Shown in pieces: positions 7,969 to 17,278 of a DNA stretch of 51,745 nucleotides (position 1 is its first letter; every line of letters starts with the position of its first letter). The notes below the pieces were generated by a model. That model had not been told where the DNA came from. It searched no databases and saw only the letters and a list, made by a program, of their open reading frames with translations. This stretch comes from Hyphomonadaceae bacterium (lineage in GTDB: Bacteria > Pseudomonadota > Alphaproteobacteria > Caulobacterales > Hyphomonadaceae): positions 1 to 51,745 of the forward strand of contig CANJIL010000019.1 in assembly GCA_947474455.1 (NCBI GenBank), written 5' to 3'. The position numbers and the translations under genes are program-made.

Positions 7969-8931
7969 ATGTCCCGCATCTCTTTCATCTTCCCCGGTCA
8001 GGGCAGTCAAGCCGTCGGTATGGGGAGGGAGTTGGCGGACGCCTTTCCGGCGGCCAAGGCGGTTTTCGAAGAAGTCGACGCGGCGCTGGGCGAGAAGCTG
8101 TCGGATCTGATCTGGGCAGGCCCGATCGAAACGCTGACGCTGACGGCCAATGCCCAGCCGGCGCTGATGGCGGTTAGCCTCGCCGTGGTGCGGGCGCTCG
8201 ATATCGGCTTCGGTGCGCGGATTTCCAACGCAGCCTTCGTTGCGGGTCACTCCCTTGGCGAGTATTCCGCCCTCGCGGCCGCCGGTGCGCTGTCCTTGAC
8301 AGATGCGGCAAAGCTCCTGCGCAAGCGGGGCGAGGCGATGCAAGCAGCCGTTCCTGCCGGCCACGGCGCTATGGCGGCGCTGATCGGCAAGGTCGATGTC
8401 GAGGTTGCGGAAATCATCGCGCTGGAAGGATCGGCGGCGGGAATAGTGGTGGTCGCCAACGACAACAACGTCGGCAACGTTGTGATCTCAGGCACCAAAG
8501 CCGGGGTTGAAGCGGCGATCGCTGTGGCGAAGGCCAAGGGCGTGAAGGCGATCTCTCTCCCGGTATCCGCGCCATTCCACTCACCACTGATGGCGTCTGC
8601 AGCTGTCGAGATGGAGACGGCGCTGGCCGTGGCGGCCCTCAGCAAACCTGTGGTCCCCGTCGTCGCCAACGTAACCGCCCGCCCCATCGAAAATCCCGAC
8701 GATATTCGCCGCCTGCTCGTCGAGCAGGTCACCGGCCGCGTGCGCTGGCGCGAAAGCGTGCAATGGATGGCGACGCCTGTGGACAAGGGCGGCGGTGGCG
8801 TTACGAAATTTGTCGAAACCGGAGCGGGCAAACAGCTGTCGGGCATGGTAAAGCGCAATGCGCCAGATGCCGAAACAGCGGCGCTCAACGCGCCGGCGGA
8901 TCTCGAGGCCTTCGCGAAATCGCTCAGTTAG
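7969..8931 (+). CDS. fabD: Malonyl-CoA:ACP transacylase
   Basis: The enzyme moves malonyl from CoA to acyl carrier protein, giving the extender unit for type II fatty-acid synthesis in the cytoplasm. The 320-residue protein has the N-terminal FPGQGSQ loop (8-14), the nucleophile motif GHSLGEYSA with Ser95, and the PVSAPFHSPLM segment that carries the partner histidine. Length is standard (about 310). It opens the run fabD-fabG-acpP-fabF; the fabG start is 9 bp after its stop. Confidence 0.97.
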   Translation: MSRISFIFPGQGSQAVGMGRELADAFPAAKAVFEEVDAALGEKLSDLIWAGPIETLTLTANAQPALMAVSLAVVRALDIGFGARISNAAFVAGHSLGEYSALAAAGALSLTDAAKLLRKRGEAMQAAVPAGHGAMAALIGKVDVEVAEIIALEGSAAGIVVVANDNNVGNVVISGTKAGVEAAIAVAKAKGVKAISLPVSAPFHSPLMASAAVEMETALAVAALSKPVVPVVANVTARPIENPDDIRRLLVEQVTGRVRWRESVQWMATPVDKGGGGVTKFVETGAGKQLSGMVKRNAPDAETAALNAPADLEAFAKSLS

Positions 8932-8940
8932 GAAACGAAG

Positions 8941-9678
8941 ATGTTCAATCTCACGGGACGTTTCGCGCTGGTCACCGGCGCCTCAGGCGGGATCGGCGGA
9001 TCGATCGCCAAGGCGCTCAGCGAGGCGGGCGCGAAGGTCGCGCTGTCCGGCACGCGGGTCGAAGCGCTCGAGAAGGCGGCGGCGGAAATCGGCGGATCGC
9101 CGGTGATTCTGCCGTGCAACTTGTCTGATCCGGCCGCGACGTCCGCGCTGGTGGGGCAGGCGGAAGAAGCGCTGGGCGGGCTCGATATTCTGATCTCGAA
9201 CGCCGGGCTCACCAAGGACGGCCTGCTGATGCGCATGAAGGATGAGGACTGGGACACCGTCCTTAACGTCAACCTAGGCGCCTATTTCCGGCTTGCCAAG
9301 GCGGCCATGCGCGGAATGATGAAACGCCGCCACGGTCGGATCATTGGAATCACTTCGGTCGTCGGCGTGACCGGAAATGCCGGTCAGACCAGCTACGCCG
9401 CGTCCAAGGCCGGGATGATCGGTTTCACCAAGTCGCTGGCCCAGGAAGTCGCCAGCCGGAATATTACGGTCAATTGCATCGCCCCTGGGTTCATCGCTAC
9501 CGCGATGACCGATGTTCTAAAGGACGACCAGAAAGAAGCGCTTCTCAAAGGGATTCCAGCAGGAAGATTGGGATCGGGGGCTGACATCGGTGCAGCTGCG
9601 CTCTATCTCGCATCGGATGAATCCGCTTACGTGACGGGCCAAACTCTGCACGTTAACGGCGGGATGGCGATGATCTAG
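8941..9678 (+). CDS. fabG: 3-oxoacyl-ACP reductase
   Basis: A short-chain dehydrogenase that reduces beta-ketoacyl-ACP with NADPH in each elongation cycle. The 245-residue protein has the cofactor motif TGASGGIGG (12-20), the NAG motif (LISNAGLT), the catalytic Ser followed by YAASK around residue 150, and the family C-terminus GQTLHVNGGMAMI. A GAAACGAAG stretch precedes the ATG. It sits 9 bp after fabD and 104 bp before acpP. Confidence 0.97.
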   Translation: MFNLTGRFALVTGASGGIGGSIAKALSEAGAKVALSGTRVEALEKAAAEIGGSPVILPCNLSDPAATSALVGQAEEALGGLDILISNAGLTKDGLLMRMKDEDWDTVLNVNLGAYFRLAKAAMRGMMKRRHGRIIGITSVVGVTGNAGQTSYAASKAGMIGFTKSLAQEVASRNITVNCIAPGFIATAMTDVLKDDQKEALLKGIPAGRLGSGADIGAAALYLASDESAYVTGQTLHVNGGMAMI

Positions 9679-9782
9679 GCCGGCGTGTCTAGGCGGGCTA
9701 TGGTCAAAGAAATTGGGGCGTGTTACCGCGCCGCAACGTGGTTTTTCCGGGCCTCACGGCCTTGATACTGGAAGGGAATAAG

Positions 9783-10016
9783 ATGTCCGACGTCATCGAG
9801 CGCGTAAAGAAAATCGTGGTCGAGCGCCTGGAAGTTGACGCCGAGAAGGTCAACGAGAAGGCAAGCTTCATCGACGATCTCGGTGCCGACTCGCTTGACC
9901 TGGTCGAGCTGGTCATGGCGTTCGAGGAAGAGTTCGGCATCGAGATCCCGGACGACGTCCAGGAGCAGATCGCCACCGTCGGCGACGCTGTGCGCTTCAT
10001 CAAGGAACGCGTCTAG
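9783..10016 (+). CDS. acpP: Acyl carrier protein
   Basis: The 77-residue acidic carrier holds growing acyl chains on a phosphopantetheine arm. The attachment motif [19 protein letters not shown] is intact with Ser37. The ATG at 9783 is preceded by GGAAGGGAATAAG, a good ribosome-binding site; reading further upstream would add an improbable hydrophobic stretch. The 104-bp gap before it leaves room for its own promoter, which would suit its high expression, though no clear promoter was identified. fabF follows 30 bp later. Confidence 0.98.
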   Translation: MSDVIERVKKIVVERLEVDAEKVNEKASFIDDLGADSLDLVELVMAFEEEFGIEIPDDVQEQIATVGDAVRFIKERV

Positions 10017-10046
10017 CCGGCGCGCGCCTCGGGCCGGAGTTTTCAT

Positions 10047-11330
10047 ATGCGGCGCGTCGTCATTACCGGCATGGGACTCGTGACTCCTCTGGCCAATGGC
10101 CTCGAGGCGTCGTGGAAAAAACTGGTGGCCGGCGAGTCCGGCCTCAAATCCGTTGACCTGTTTGATACCTCGGACCTCGCTTGCAAGATCGGCGGTCAGG
10201 TTCCGTGGGTCAGCGGGAGAGGCGGCGGTAAGGCCGACGATCCGGACAGCTTCAATCCAGAAAAGACGATGTCGCCCAAAGAGCAGCGACGCGTCGATGA
10301 GTTCATCCTGTACGCTGTGGCGGCCGCGGACGAAGCCATCGCGGACTCGGGTTGGACGCCGGAAGCTTACGAGGACCGGATCCGCACGGGCGTGCTGATC
10401 GGTTCGGGCATCGGCGGTCTCAAGGCTATCGCCGACACCGCGATCGAGCTGCATGAGAAGGGACCACGACGCGTGTCGCCGTTCTTCATCCCCAGCGCGC
10501 TGATCAACCTCGCAGCGGGTCAGGTTTCCATCAAGCACGGCTTCAAGGGCCCCAACCACGCTGTCGTGACGGCCTGTGCGACGGGGGCGCATGCGATCGG
10601 CGATTCCGTGCGGCTGATCCAGTGGGGCGACGCCGACGTCATGGTGGCCGGCGGCGCCGAGGCTTCGATCTGCCGCATCGGCTATGCCGGCTTCATCGCC
10701 TGCCGCGCCATGTCGACGAACTTCAATGACACGCCGACGAAGGCTTCGCGTCCCTATGACAAGGACCGCGACGGCTTCGTCATGGGGGAAGGCGCAGGCA
10801 TTGTCGTGCTGGAAGAATACGAGCACGCCAAGAAGCGCGGCGCCAAGATCTACGCCGAAGTGATCGGCTACGGCCTCACGGGCGACGCCTTCCACATCAC
10901 GTCGCCGGATGAAACGGGCGACGGTGGCGAACGTGCGATGCGCACCGCGCTGCAGCGTTCGGGGCTCGATGCGTCCGAAATCGACTACGTCAACGCGCAT
11001 GGCACATCGACGCCAGCTGGCGACGAGATCGAAGTACGAGCCGTGGCGCGCGTGCTGGGCAATGCCGCGGCAACCACGCACCTGTCATCGACCAAGTCAG
11101 CCATCGGCCACCTGCTCGGGGCGGCCGGCTCGGTGGAGGCGATCTTCTGCGTGCTTGCGATCCGCGATGGCGTGATCCCGCCGACGCTGAACCTGGACAA
11201 CCCGTCCTTCGACTCCCCCATCAACCTCACGCCACACAAGGCCGTGAAGAAGAAGGTGCGCGCCGCCCTGTCGAACTCTTTCGGGTTCGGCGGCACGAAC
11301 GCGGCGCTTGTGCTGAAAGCGCCGGACTGA
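10047..11330 (+). CDS. fabF: 3-oxoacyl-ACP synthase II
   Basis: Condenses malonyl-ACP with acyl-ACP to elongate fatty acids. The 427-residue protein starts MRRVVITGMGLVTPLANG and has the Cys-His-His triad: Cys177 in VVTACATGAHAIGDS, the histidine of VNAHGTSTPAGD, and that of KSAIGHLLGAAG. The C-terminal NSFGFGGTNAALVL loop is typical. Length is slightly above the usual 410-415. It follows acpP by 30 bp and precedes mltG by 45 bp. Confidence 0.97.
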   Translation: MRRVVITGMGLVTPLANGLEASWKKLVAGESGLKSVDLFDTSDLACKIGGQVPWVSGRGGGKADDPDSFNPEKTMSPKEQRRVDEFILYAVAAADEAIADSGWTPEAYEDRIRTGVLIGSGIGGLKAIADTAIELHEKGPRRVSPFFIPSALINLAAGQVSIKHGFKGPNHAVVTACATGAHAIGDSVRLIQWGDADVMVAGGAEASICRIGYAGFIACRAMSTNFNDTPTKASRPYDKDRDGFVMGEGAGIVVLEEYEHAKKRGAKIYAEVIGYGLTGDAFHITSPDETGDGGERAMRTALQRSGLDASEIDYVNAHGTSTPAGDEIEVRAVARVLGNAAATTHLSSTKSAIGHLLGAAGSVEAIFCVLAIRDGVIPPTLNLDNPSFDSPINLTPHKAVKKKVRAALSNSFGFGGTNAALVLKAPD

Positions 11331-11375
11331 TCCATAATCGCAGGCTGGAATCGCGGGGCGTCTCGGGAGTTTGGC

Positions 11376-12452
11376 TTGGGCAAGCTGATCGGCATCCTAT
11401 TTTCTCTGGTGATCGTCGCCGCGGTCGCTGCCGGCGCGGGTTGGTTCTGGCTGGATGGCGTCTACTCGGCTGACGGGCCTACCACCGCAGACGGCAAGCC
11501 CCGCGTCGTGATGATCGACCGCGGCTCGAGCACCCAAGCCATTGCCACCAAACTGAAGGAAGTCGGTGCCATCGCAGATGACGGCCAGTTCCGTCTCGCG
11601 CTCCGAGTTCGCGAAGTCCTCGGCGAAAAGCCTGTGATGAAAGCCGGCGAGTACGAGCTCAAGAGCGGCGCCTCGATGGAAGCGATCGTCAAGGAGCTCT
11701 GCGAAGGCTCAGCCCTTCAATACGCGGTCGTCGTGCCCGAAGGTCTTACCAGCCAGATGATCCTCAGCATGTTGGTCGATCGCGAATGGAAAGCCACCGG
11801 CGGTGCGGAGCAGACCTACAAGCTTGCAGGTCCCGTGCCCGCTGTCCCGGCCGAAGGCGTCCTGCTGCCCGGCGACTATGCCGTCACGCGCGGCGATACG
11901 GTCGAGTCTGTCATCAACCGCATGATCAAGGCGCAGCAGGACCTGCTGGATGAGCTGTGGCCCAATCGTCAGCCGGGCCTGCCGCTGAAGACGCGAGAGG
12001 AGGCGGTGAACCTCGCTTCCATCGTCGAAAACGAAACTGGCGTGCCGCACGAACGGCCGCAAGTGGCGTCCCTCTTCATCAACCGCCTCAACAAGCCTAT
12101 GCGGCTGCAGAGCGATCCCACCATCGTCTACGGCATCACGCGCGGCGTACCGTTGGGCCACGGCCTGCGCGTCAGCGAGATCGCGCAGCAGACCGAATGG
12201 AACACCTACCAGATTGATGGCCTGCCGAAGACGCCGATCTGCAATCCAGGTCGCGAGTCGATCAAGGCCGTACTCAATCCTGCGCAGACCAACTACATCT
12301 ATTTCGTTGCTGACGGCAGCGGCGGCCATGCCTTCGCCGAGACGCTGGGCGAGCACAACGCCAACGTCTCGAAATGGCGCGAGATCGAGAAACAGCGCGA
12401 CGCCAAAAAGCCAGCAGCTGCAACAAGCGGCGGCGCCAAGCCGAAGCCATGA
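11376..12452 (+). CDS. mltG: Endolytic murein transglycosylase MltG
   Basis: MltG (YceG-like) cuts nascent peptidoglycan strands in the periplasm and sets glycan length. The 358-residue protein has an N-terminal membrane anchor (LIGILFSLVIVAAVAAGAGWFW), a LysM-like middle part, and the catalytic domain with SIVENETGVPHERPQVASLF (the ENE-type glutamate) and LQSDPTIVYG. The start is a TTG at 11376, supported by GGGAG six bases upstream and by the anchor beginning immediately. Ala/Lys/Pro-rich C-terminus. It lies in the usual fabF-mltG-yicC-gmk order with 16 bp to yicC. Confidence 0.95.
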   Translation: MGKLIGILFSLVIVAAVAAGAGWFWLDGVYSADGPTTADGKPRVVMIDRGSSTQAIATKLKEVGAIADDGQFRLALRVREVLGEKPVMKAGEYELKSGASMEAIVKELCEGSALQYAVVVPEGLTSQMILSMLVDREWKATGGAEQTYKLAGPVPAVPAEGVLLPGDYAVTRGDTVESVINRMIKAQQDLLDELWPNRQPGLPLKTREEAVNLASIVENETGVPHERPQVASLFINRLNKPMRLQSDPTIVYGITRGVPLGHGLRVSEIAQQTEWNTYQIDGLPKTPICNPGRESIKAVLNPAQTNYIYFVADGSGGHAFAETLGEHNANVSKWREIEKQRDAKKPAAATSGGAKPKP

Positions 12453-12468
12453 GAAGTCGGGGCGGGGC

Positions 12469-13344
12469 ATGATCCGGGGAATGACTGGCTTCGGCCGCGC
12501 GCAAGGCCAGGCGCCTTGGGGCGCATGGGTATGGGAGGCGCGTTCGGTCAACGGCAAATCCGTCGACCTCCGCACCAACTTTCCGCCGGGCTGCGAAGCC
12601 GTCGATTTCGAAGCCCGCCGTCGCGTGAAAGACCGCTTTTCGCGCGGTAGCTTTCAGCTTCAGCTGAAGATCGACTGGACAAAGGATCCGGGCGGCATCG
12701 CCATCGACACGCGCGAACTTGCACGCTTGGCGCGCCTGTCCCGGCACTGGTCACGGTCCGGCGTCGCTCCGGCGCGGTTCGATGGCCTGGTCAACGCCGT
12801 CGGCGTCGTGAAGGGCACCGTGCGCACCAACAACGTCGTCGATGAGACGACCGCGAAGGATCTGCTGGTCGGCCTCGACCAGGCGCTCGACATGCTCGCC
12901 GGCGCGCGCGCCCGCGAAGGCGAGGGGCTGCTCCAGCTCTTCACCGCCATGCTCGCGCAGATCGAACAGCTCGTCGCCCAGTCGACCGAGTTTGCGGCGA
13001 AACAGCCTGAACTCGTCCGCGATCGCTTCCGTGCCCGCCTGAATGATATCGCCAAGGACGCCGCCATCGACGCCGACCGCATCGCGCAGGAGGTCCTCGT
13101 CATGGCCACCCGCGCCGATGTCCGCGAAGAGCTGGACCGCCTCTCCGCCCACATAAATTCCGCTCGCGGCATGCTTGCGGCGGGCGAGGCGGCCGGCCGG
13201 AAGCTGGACTTTCTCTGTCAGGAGCTTAACCGAGAGGCCAATACGCTATGCTCCAAATCGGCCAGTCTTGAGCTGACGAATGCCGGTTTGGCGCTAAAAT
13301 CGCTGATCGACCAGTTCCGGGAGCAGGTTCAGAATGTCGAATGA
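12469..13344 (+). CDS. YicC family endoribonuclease-like protein
   Basis: The 291-residue product starts MIRGMTGFGRAQG and ends with the conserved FLCQELNREANTLCSKSA and LIDQFREQVQNVE pattern of the YicC/DUF1732 family. E. coli YicC has been linked to RNA cleavage and sRNA decay; that role is carried over by family only. The ATG at 12469 follows a GGGGCGGGG stretch. Its last 11 bases overlap the gmk start, suggesting translational coupling; the yicC-gmk pairing is common in proteobacteria. Confidence 0.93.
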   Translation: MIRGMTGFGRAQGQAPWGAWVWEARSVNGKSVDLRTNFPPGCEAVDFEARRRVKDRFSRGSFQLQLKIDWTKDPGGIAIDTRELARLARLSRHWSRSGVAPARFDGLVNAVGVVKGTVRTNNVVDETTAKDLLVGLDQALDMLAGARAREGEGLLQLFTAMLAQIEQLVAQSTEFAAKQPELVRDRFRARLNDIAKDAAIDADRIAQEVLVMATRADVREELDRLSAHINSARGMLAAGEAAGRKLDFLCQELNREANTLCSKSASLELTNAGLALKSLIDQFREQVQNVE

Positions 13345-14044
13345 TCGCCCCGACGCCACGCCAGCGCAGAAGGTGCGCCCGCGCCGGGGCATCATGCTCG
13401 TGATCTCCAGCCCCTCCGGCGCCGGCAAGACCACGCTGTGCAGCCGCATCATCTCGGAAGTGCCAGGCGTTGAGCTGTCGATCTCGGCAACAACGCGCGA
13501 ACCCCGCCCCAACGAGCGTGATGGCTCCGACTATCACTTCCGCTCCGTCGATCAGTTCCAGGACATGATCGAGCGCGACGAATTTCTCGAATGGGCCAAG
13601 GTCTTCAGGAATTTCTACGGCACGCCGCGTAGCGAAGTTGAACTGCGCCTGGTCGCAGGTACGGACGTCGTCTTCGACGTCGACTGGCAAGGCGCGCGTG
13701 CCCTGAAAACGATCCGTCCGGGCGACGTCGTCTCCATTTTCATCCTGCCCCCTTCGATGGCGCAACTGAAGCATCGTCTCGAAGGCCGTGCGGGTGCCGA
13801 TCCCAAGTCTGTCCAGTCGCGGCTAGATGGCGCTGCGCAGGATATCCTGCGCTGGGGCGAATACGACTACGCCATCGTCAACGACAATCTCGACGCGGCA
13901 TTCACCGATATCCGCTCGATCCTTGTCACCGAGCGCAACAAGCGCGTCCGCGCCTCCCTCGGCATCATGGTCGACAATCTGTTGAAAGACGCGCACCTCG
14001 CAACGAAGACGCAGAGCGGCAGTGCATCGGGAAAAGGCGGCTGA
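13334..14044 (+). CDS. gmk: Guanylate kinase
   Basis: Phosphorylates GMP to GDP with ATP. The 236-residue protein has the P-loop SSPSGAGKTT (25-34), the GMP-binding SATTREPRPNERDGSDYHF segment and the VDWQGA motif. About 20 extra residues lie before the P-loop and a Lys/Ser-rich tail after the core. Last gene of the plus-strand run from fabD; it converges on rsmA with 5 bp between stops. Confidence 0.97.
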   Translation: MSNDRPDATPAQKVRPRRGIMLVISSPSGAGKTTLCSRIISEVPGVELSISATTREPRPNERDGSDYHFRSVDQFQDMIERDEFLEWAKVFRNFYGTPRSEVELRLVAGTDVVFDVDWQGARALKTIRPGDVVSIFILPPSMAQLKHRLEGRAGADPKSVQSRLDGAAQDILRWGEYDYAIVNDNLDAAFTDIRSILVTERNKRVRASLGIMVDNLLKDAHLATKTQSGSASGKGG

Positions 14045-14049
14045 TCGGC

Positions 14050-14865
14050 TTATGCCCGATTGCGCCACGCCGTTGTCAGCGCCCTGAACTCTGTCTGAGT
14101 GAGCGTCTCAGCCCGCCGCGTCGGATCGATCCCCGCAACGCTTAGCGCCTCCACCGCGCCGGTCAGCGTCTTCAGCGCCGCGCGCAACATCTTGCGGCGC
14201 TGCCCTAACGCGGCGGCGGTCACAGACTCCAGTCCATCGAGATCAGGAAAGGCTTCGCTGGCAGGCAGCGGGTCAAGCACCACGACAGCGCTATCCACCT
14301 TCGGCGGCGGCCGGAACGCGCCCGGCGGGATGATCATCGCAATGCGTGGGCGCGCGGCCGCCTGCGCCAGCACGGCCAGCCGGCCATAATGTTCCTCGTC
14401 CGGCGCCGCGCAGATGCGCAACGCGACTTCCTTCTGGAACATCAACACCATCGTCCCGCGCCAGTTTCCAGCCTTCAGCCACTCGACCAGAAGCGGCGTG
14501 CCGACATTGTAGGGCAGGTTGGCGACGATCATCGCCGGCAGCTCTCCGCCGGCCGATCTTACCAGCTCAGCCGGATTGGCCGTGCGCGCATCGCCCTTGT
14601 GAACATGAAGCCTGCCATTGCGCGCCTCAGGCCAGGCCATCAGGCCTTCAGCAAACCGGTCATCCAGTTCGATAGCGATCAGCTTCCCGACGCCGCTATC
14701 CAGCAACGCCCGTGTCAGTCCGCCCGGCCCCGGTCCCACCTCGATCACGGTCTTGCCATCGACAGACCCGCCAGCGGTCGCCACGCGCTTCAGCAGCGCC
14801 GGGTCGAACAGGAAATGCTGACCGAGCGACTTCTTCGCCGCGCCTGGCGTAAGCGGCGTGCTCAT
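14050..14865 (-). CDS. rsmA: 16S rRNA dimethyladenosine transferase
   Basis: RsmA (KsgA) dimethylates two adjacent adenosines in the 3' hairpin of 16S rRNA with S-adenosylmethionine. The 271-residue protein has KKSLGQHFL (11-19), motif I IEVGPGPGGLT (41-51), the acidic IELD strand end, and the catalytic NLPY (116-119). Its start overlaps the end of pdxA by 4 bp (ATGA type), so the two are co-translated. The pdxA-rsmA coupling downstream of surA and lptD is a widely conserved order. Confidence 0.96.
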   Translation of the reverse strand: MSTPLTPGAAKKSLGQHFLFDPALLKRVATAGGSVDGKTVIEVGPGPGGLTRALLDSGVGKLIAIELDDRFAEGLMAWPEARNGRLHVHKGDARTANPAELVRSAGGELPAMIVANLPYNVGTPLLVEWLKAGNWRGTMVLMFQKEVALRICAAPDEEHYGRLAVLAQAAARPRIAMIIPPGAFRPPPKVDSAVVVLDPLPASEAFPDLDGLESVTAAALGQRRKMLRAALKTLTGAVEALSVAGIDPTRRAETLTQTEFRALTTAWRNRA

Positions 14866-15863
14866 TGTGCAGCAGCGCGGGCCTGCGCCATCTGGTCGGC
14901 AAGCTCAAGCGCCGCGATCAGGCTGTCGGCTTTTGCAGCGCCAGATGCGGCGGCGTCATACGCCACGCCATGATCCGGCGAGGTGCGGATGAAGGGCAGG
15001 CCGAGCGTCACGTTGACGCCGCCCCACATGTCCAGCGTCTTGACCGGGATAAGGCCCTGATCGTGATACATCGCGATCACCACATCAAAGCGGCCCGCAC
15101 GCGCTTCATGAAAGATTGTATCTCCCGGGCGAGCATCACTGATGTCGACGCCGCGCGCGCGCAGCTTCACGGCCGCCGGATTGATGATCTCGATCTCCTC
15201 GCGGCCGATCTCTCCATCCTCGCCCGCATGTGGATTGACGCCGCACAGCCCGATGCGCGGGCGTTTCATGCCGAAGGCTTGCGCAAGATCGTTGTGAACG
15301 ATGCCGCCGATCTCCGCGATCAGATCGGTCGACAGCGACTTCACCACGCTGGCCAGCGGGCGGTGGATCGTCACCAGCGCAACGCGTAGCCCGCCGCCGA
15401 CCAGCATCATCACCGGACGCGGCGCCTTGCCGCTCGTGGCGGCGAGTTCGGCGAGATATTCGGTATGGCCCGGATGCCGGAACCCTGCGCGATAGAGCAG
15501 GGCCTTGGCTATCGGGTTGGTGACGACGGCTGCCGCCTTGCCGCCGCGCGTATGCTCTACGGCAAGTCGGATAGACTCGATCACCGCCGGCGCCGTCGAT
15601 GGATCGGGCTTGCCCGGCGTAACTGGACCGCCCGGAATGTTCAGCACGGGCAGCGCTTCACCGAATGCCTTGCCCGCCTCGGCCGGATCCCTGATCAACG
15701 CAACACGCCCGCCCACAGCTTCCATCACGGTGCGCGGCGCAATGACGTAGAACGCCCGCTCGTTACGCGCCTTCACTGCCTCATAAGCCTTGAAAGAAAT
15801 GATCGGGCCAACGCCAGCGGGGTCGCCCATGGTCACCGCAAGAGGCAGGGCAGGCAGCGCCAT
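14862..15863 (-). CDS. pdxA: 4-hydroxythreonine-4-phosphate dehydrogenase
   Basis: PdxA oxidises 4-phosphohydroxy-L-threonine with NAD in the DXP-dependent route to pyridoxal phosphate. The 333-residue protein starts with LPLAVTMGDPAGVGP, has the HPGHTEYLAE metal-histidine motif, and the GLCGVNPHAGEDGEIGREE and MYHDQGLIPVK motifs, so all metal ligands appear present. It begins 2 bp after the surA stop and overlaps rsmA. Confidence 0.97.
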   Translation of the reverse strand: MALPALPLAVTMGDPAGVGPIISFKAYEAVKARNERAFYVIAPRTVMEAVGGRVALIRDPAEAGKAFGEALPVLNIPGGPVTPGKPDPSTAPAVIESIRLAVEHTRGGKAAAVVTNPIAKALLYRAGFRHPGHTEYLAELAATSGKAPRPVMMLVGGGLRVALVTIHRPLASVVKSLSTDLIAEIGGIVHNDLAQAFGMKRPRIGLCGVNPHAGEDGEIGREEIEIINPAAVKLRARGVDISDARPGDTIFHEARAGRFDVVIAMYHDQGLIPVKTLDMWGGVNVTLGLPFIRTSPDHGVAYDAAASGAAKADSLIAALELADQMAQARAAAQ

Positions 15864-15865
15864 GG

Positions 15866-17143
15866 CTAGCGGCGAACGATCGTCGCCTCGCGCTTGAGAT
15901 CACGCAGGTAGCGCTCGGCGACAAGGCCTAGCTCCTGGTTGAACAGGCGATCCTTGATCTCTTCGCGCGAAGGCAGGTCGGCGTTGCCCGAGCGTTTTTC
16001 GCAAACGTAGAAGACCATCTTGGCGCCGTCCGGCATGTCGAGAATCCCTGTCGACTGCCCGACATTGAGCGTTTCCAGCGGCGTGCGATAGGCTGGCGCG
16101 ATCTGCTGCAGGCCCACATCCTTCATCGGCGTATGAGTCAGCCCCTCGACGCCATCGATGGCCTTGGTGATCTGGGAGCAATCTGTGGCCTTGGCCTTTG
16201 TCGCGAGCAGCTTGTCCGTCGCGCCCTCGCCTTGGGCGATGACCTGCTCGAGGTTTAGGATCATGGACTGATTTGGGTCCGTGGGCTCGCGCTTCCCGGT
16301 CACAGCGATCACATAAACGCCGCCGTCGCTTTCGATCGGCGGCAGCACGGTCGGCACGGTCGCCACGGCGGTCACGGCCTTCTCGATTTCAGGCGAACGC
16401 ATGTCGCCGGGCGACAGCCAGCTCAGATCCCCGCCCGCCGCCGCAGACGGCGCGGCAGAGAACTGCTGCGCCAGCGTGGCGAAGTCCGCGCCTTGATTGA
16501 TGTTGCCGATCAGCGTCTCGGCGCGCGCTTTCGCATTGGCGCGCGAGGCCTGGTCAGGTGCGTAGAGGAAAATCTCGAATAGGCGATACTGAGACTTGTT
16601 GAGGCCGTCCTGGATCCGCTTCAGCATATCGTCGATGCGGAGTTCAGACACGCGCACCTGCTTATAATAGCGGCCGCGTATCAGCGCGTTCCAAGCAATC
16701 TTCGCTTCTTCCATGTCGCGGATTGTCTGCTGGGGCACGCCGGCTTGGGCGATCGCGGACAGGAACTGCTCCCGGTTCATTTTATACTGACGAGCAAGAT
16801 CGTTGATGCTCTCATTGACCTCGGCATCCTCGATCTTTTCCTCCTTGGTCAGCTTCATGAACTGCTGCAGCTGGACCTTTTCGTCGATCATGTCCTCGAT
16901 CGCCTGCTGTTGAATCTGGGCCAGGATCTGGTCGTCAGGCTGTTCCTGGAAGCGTAACAGCATCCAGCGCATCCGGTTACGCACGTCGGATTGCGAGATG
17001 ATCGCGTCGTTCACGGTGGCGACGATGCCGTCGATCGTCTGGCCCCGCGCTGCGGTCTGCTGCGGCGCCGGCGTCTGTTGGGCTAGCGCCAAGCCGGCCG
17101 ATGCCGCGGACGCAGCCAGTACGATCGCAAGAATTCGTTTCAT
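15866..17143 (-). CDS. surA: SurA-type periplasmic chaperone / peptidylprolyl isomerase
   Basis: SurA escorts unfolded outer-membrane proteins across the periplasm. The 425-residue protein has a signal peptide (MKRILAIVLAASAASAGLALA, cleavage near 21), a SurA N-terminal helical domain beginning TIDGIVATVNDAIISQSDVR, and one parvulin domain (about 190-290, with FATLAQQFSAAPSAAAGGDLSW). A second, weaker parvulin-like region and a C-terminal helix follow. It precedes lptD's partner genes in the canonical lptD-surA-pdxA-rsmA order and likely helps fold LptD. Confidence 0.92.
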   Translation of the reverse strand: MKRILAIVLAASAASAGLALAQQTPAPQQTAARGQTIDGIVATVNDAIISQSDVRNRMRWMLLRFQEQPDDQILAQIQQQAIEDMIDEKVQLQQFMKLTKEEKIEDAEVNESINDLARQYKMNREQFLSAIAQAGVPQQTIRDMEEAKIAWNALIRGRYYKQVRVSELRIDDMLKRIQDGLNKSQYRLFEIFLYAPDQASRANAKARAETLIGNINQGADFATLAQQFSAAPSAAAGGDLSWLSPGDMRSPEIEKAVTAVATVPTVLPPIESDGGVYVIAVTGKREPTDPNQSMILNLEQVIAQGEGATDKLLATKAKATDCSQITKAIDGVEGLTHTPMKDVGLQQIAPAYRTPLETLNVGQSTGILDMPDGAKMVFYVCEKRSGNADLPSREEIKDRLFNQELGLVAERYLRDLKREATIVRR

Positions 17144-17278
17144 TCAGACACCCTCGAGACCCAAGCGTGCGGCCGGGGAAAGGCAAAAACATGGCCGATA
17201 TACCGGGGCGCGCGACGGAATGCGAGACGGCTGGCGCATACGGGGCAAATTGCCCCGCCGACAGCCTTTTTTGGGAGA

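Noticed and set aside
9723-11081. Long minus-strand open frame (452 codons) opposite acpP-fabF
   Set aside because: It mirrors high-GC codon bias of fabF and acpP; no domain or start signal of its own.
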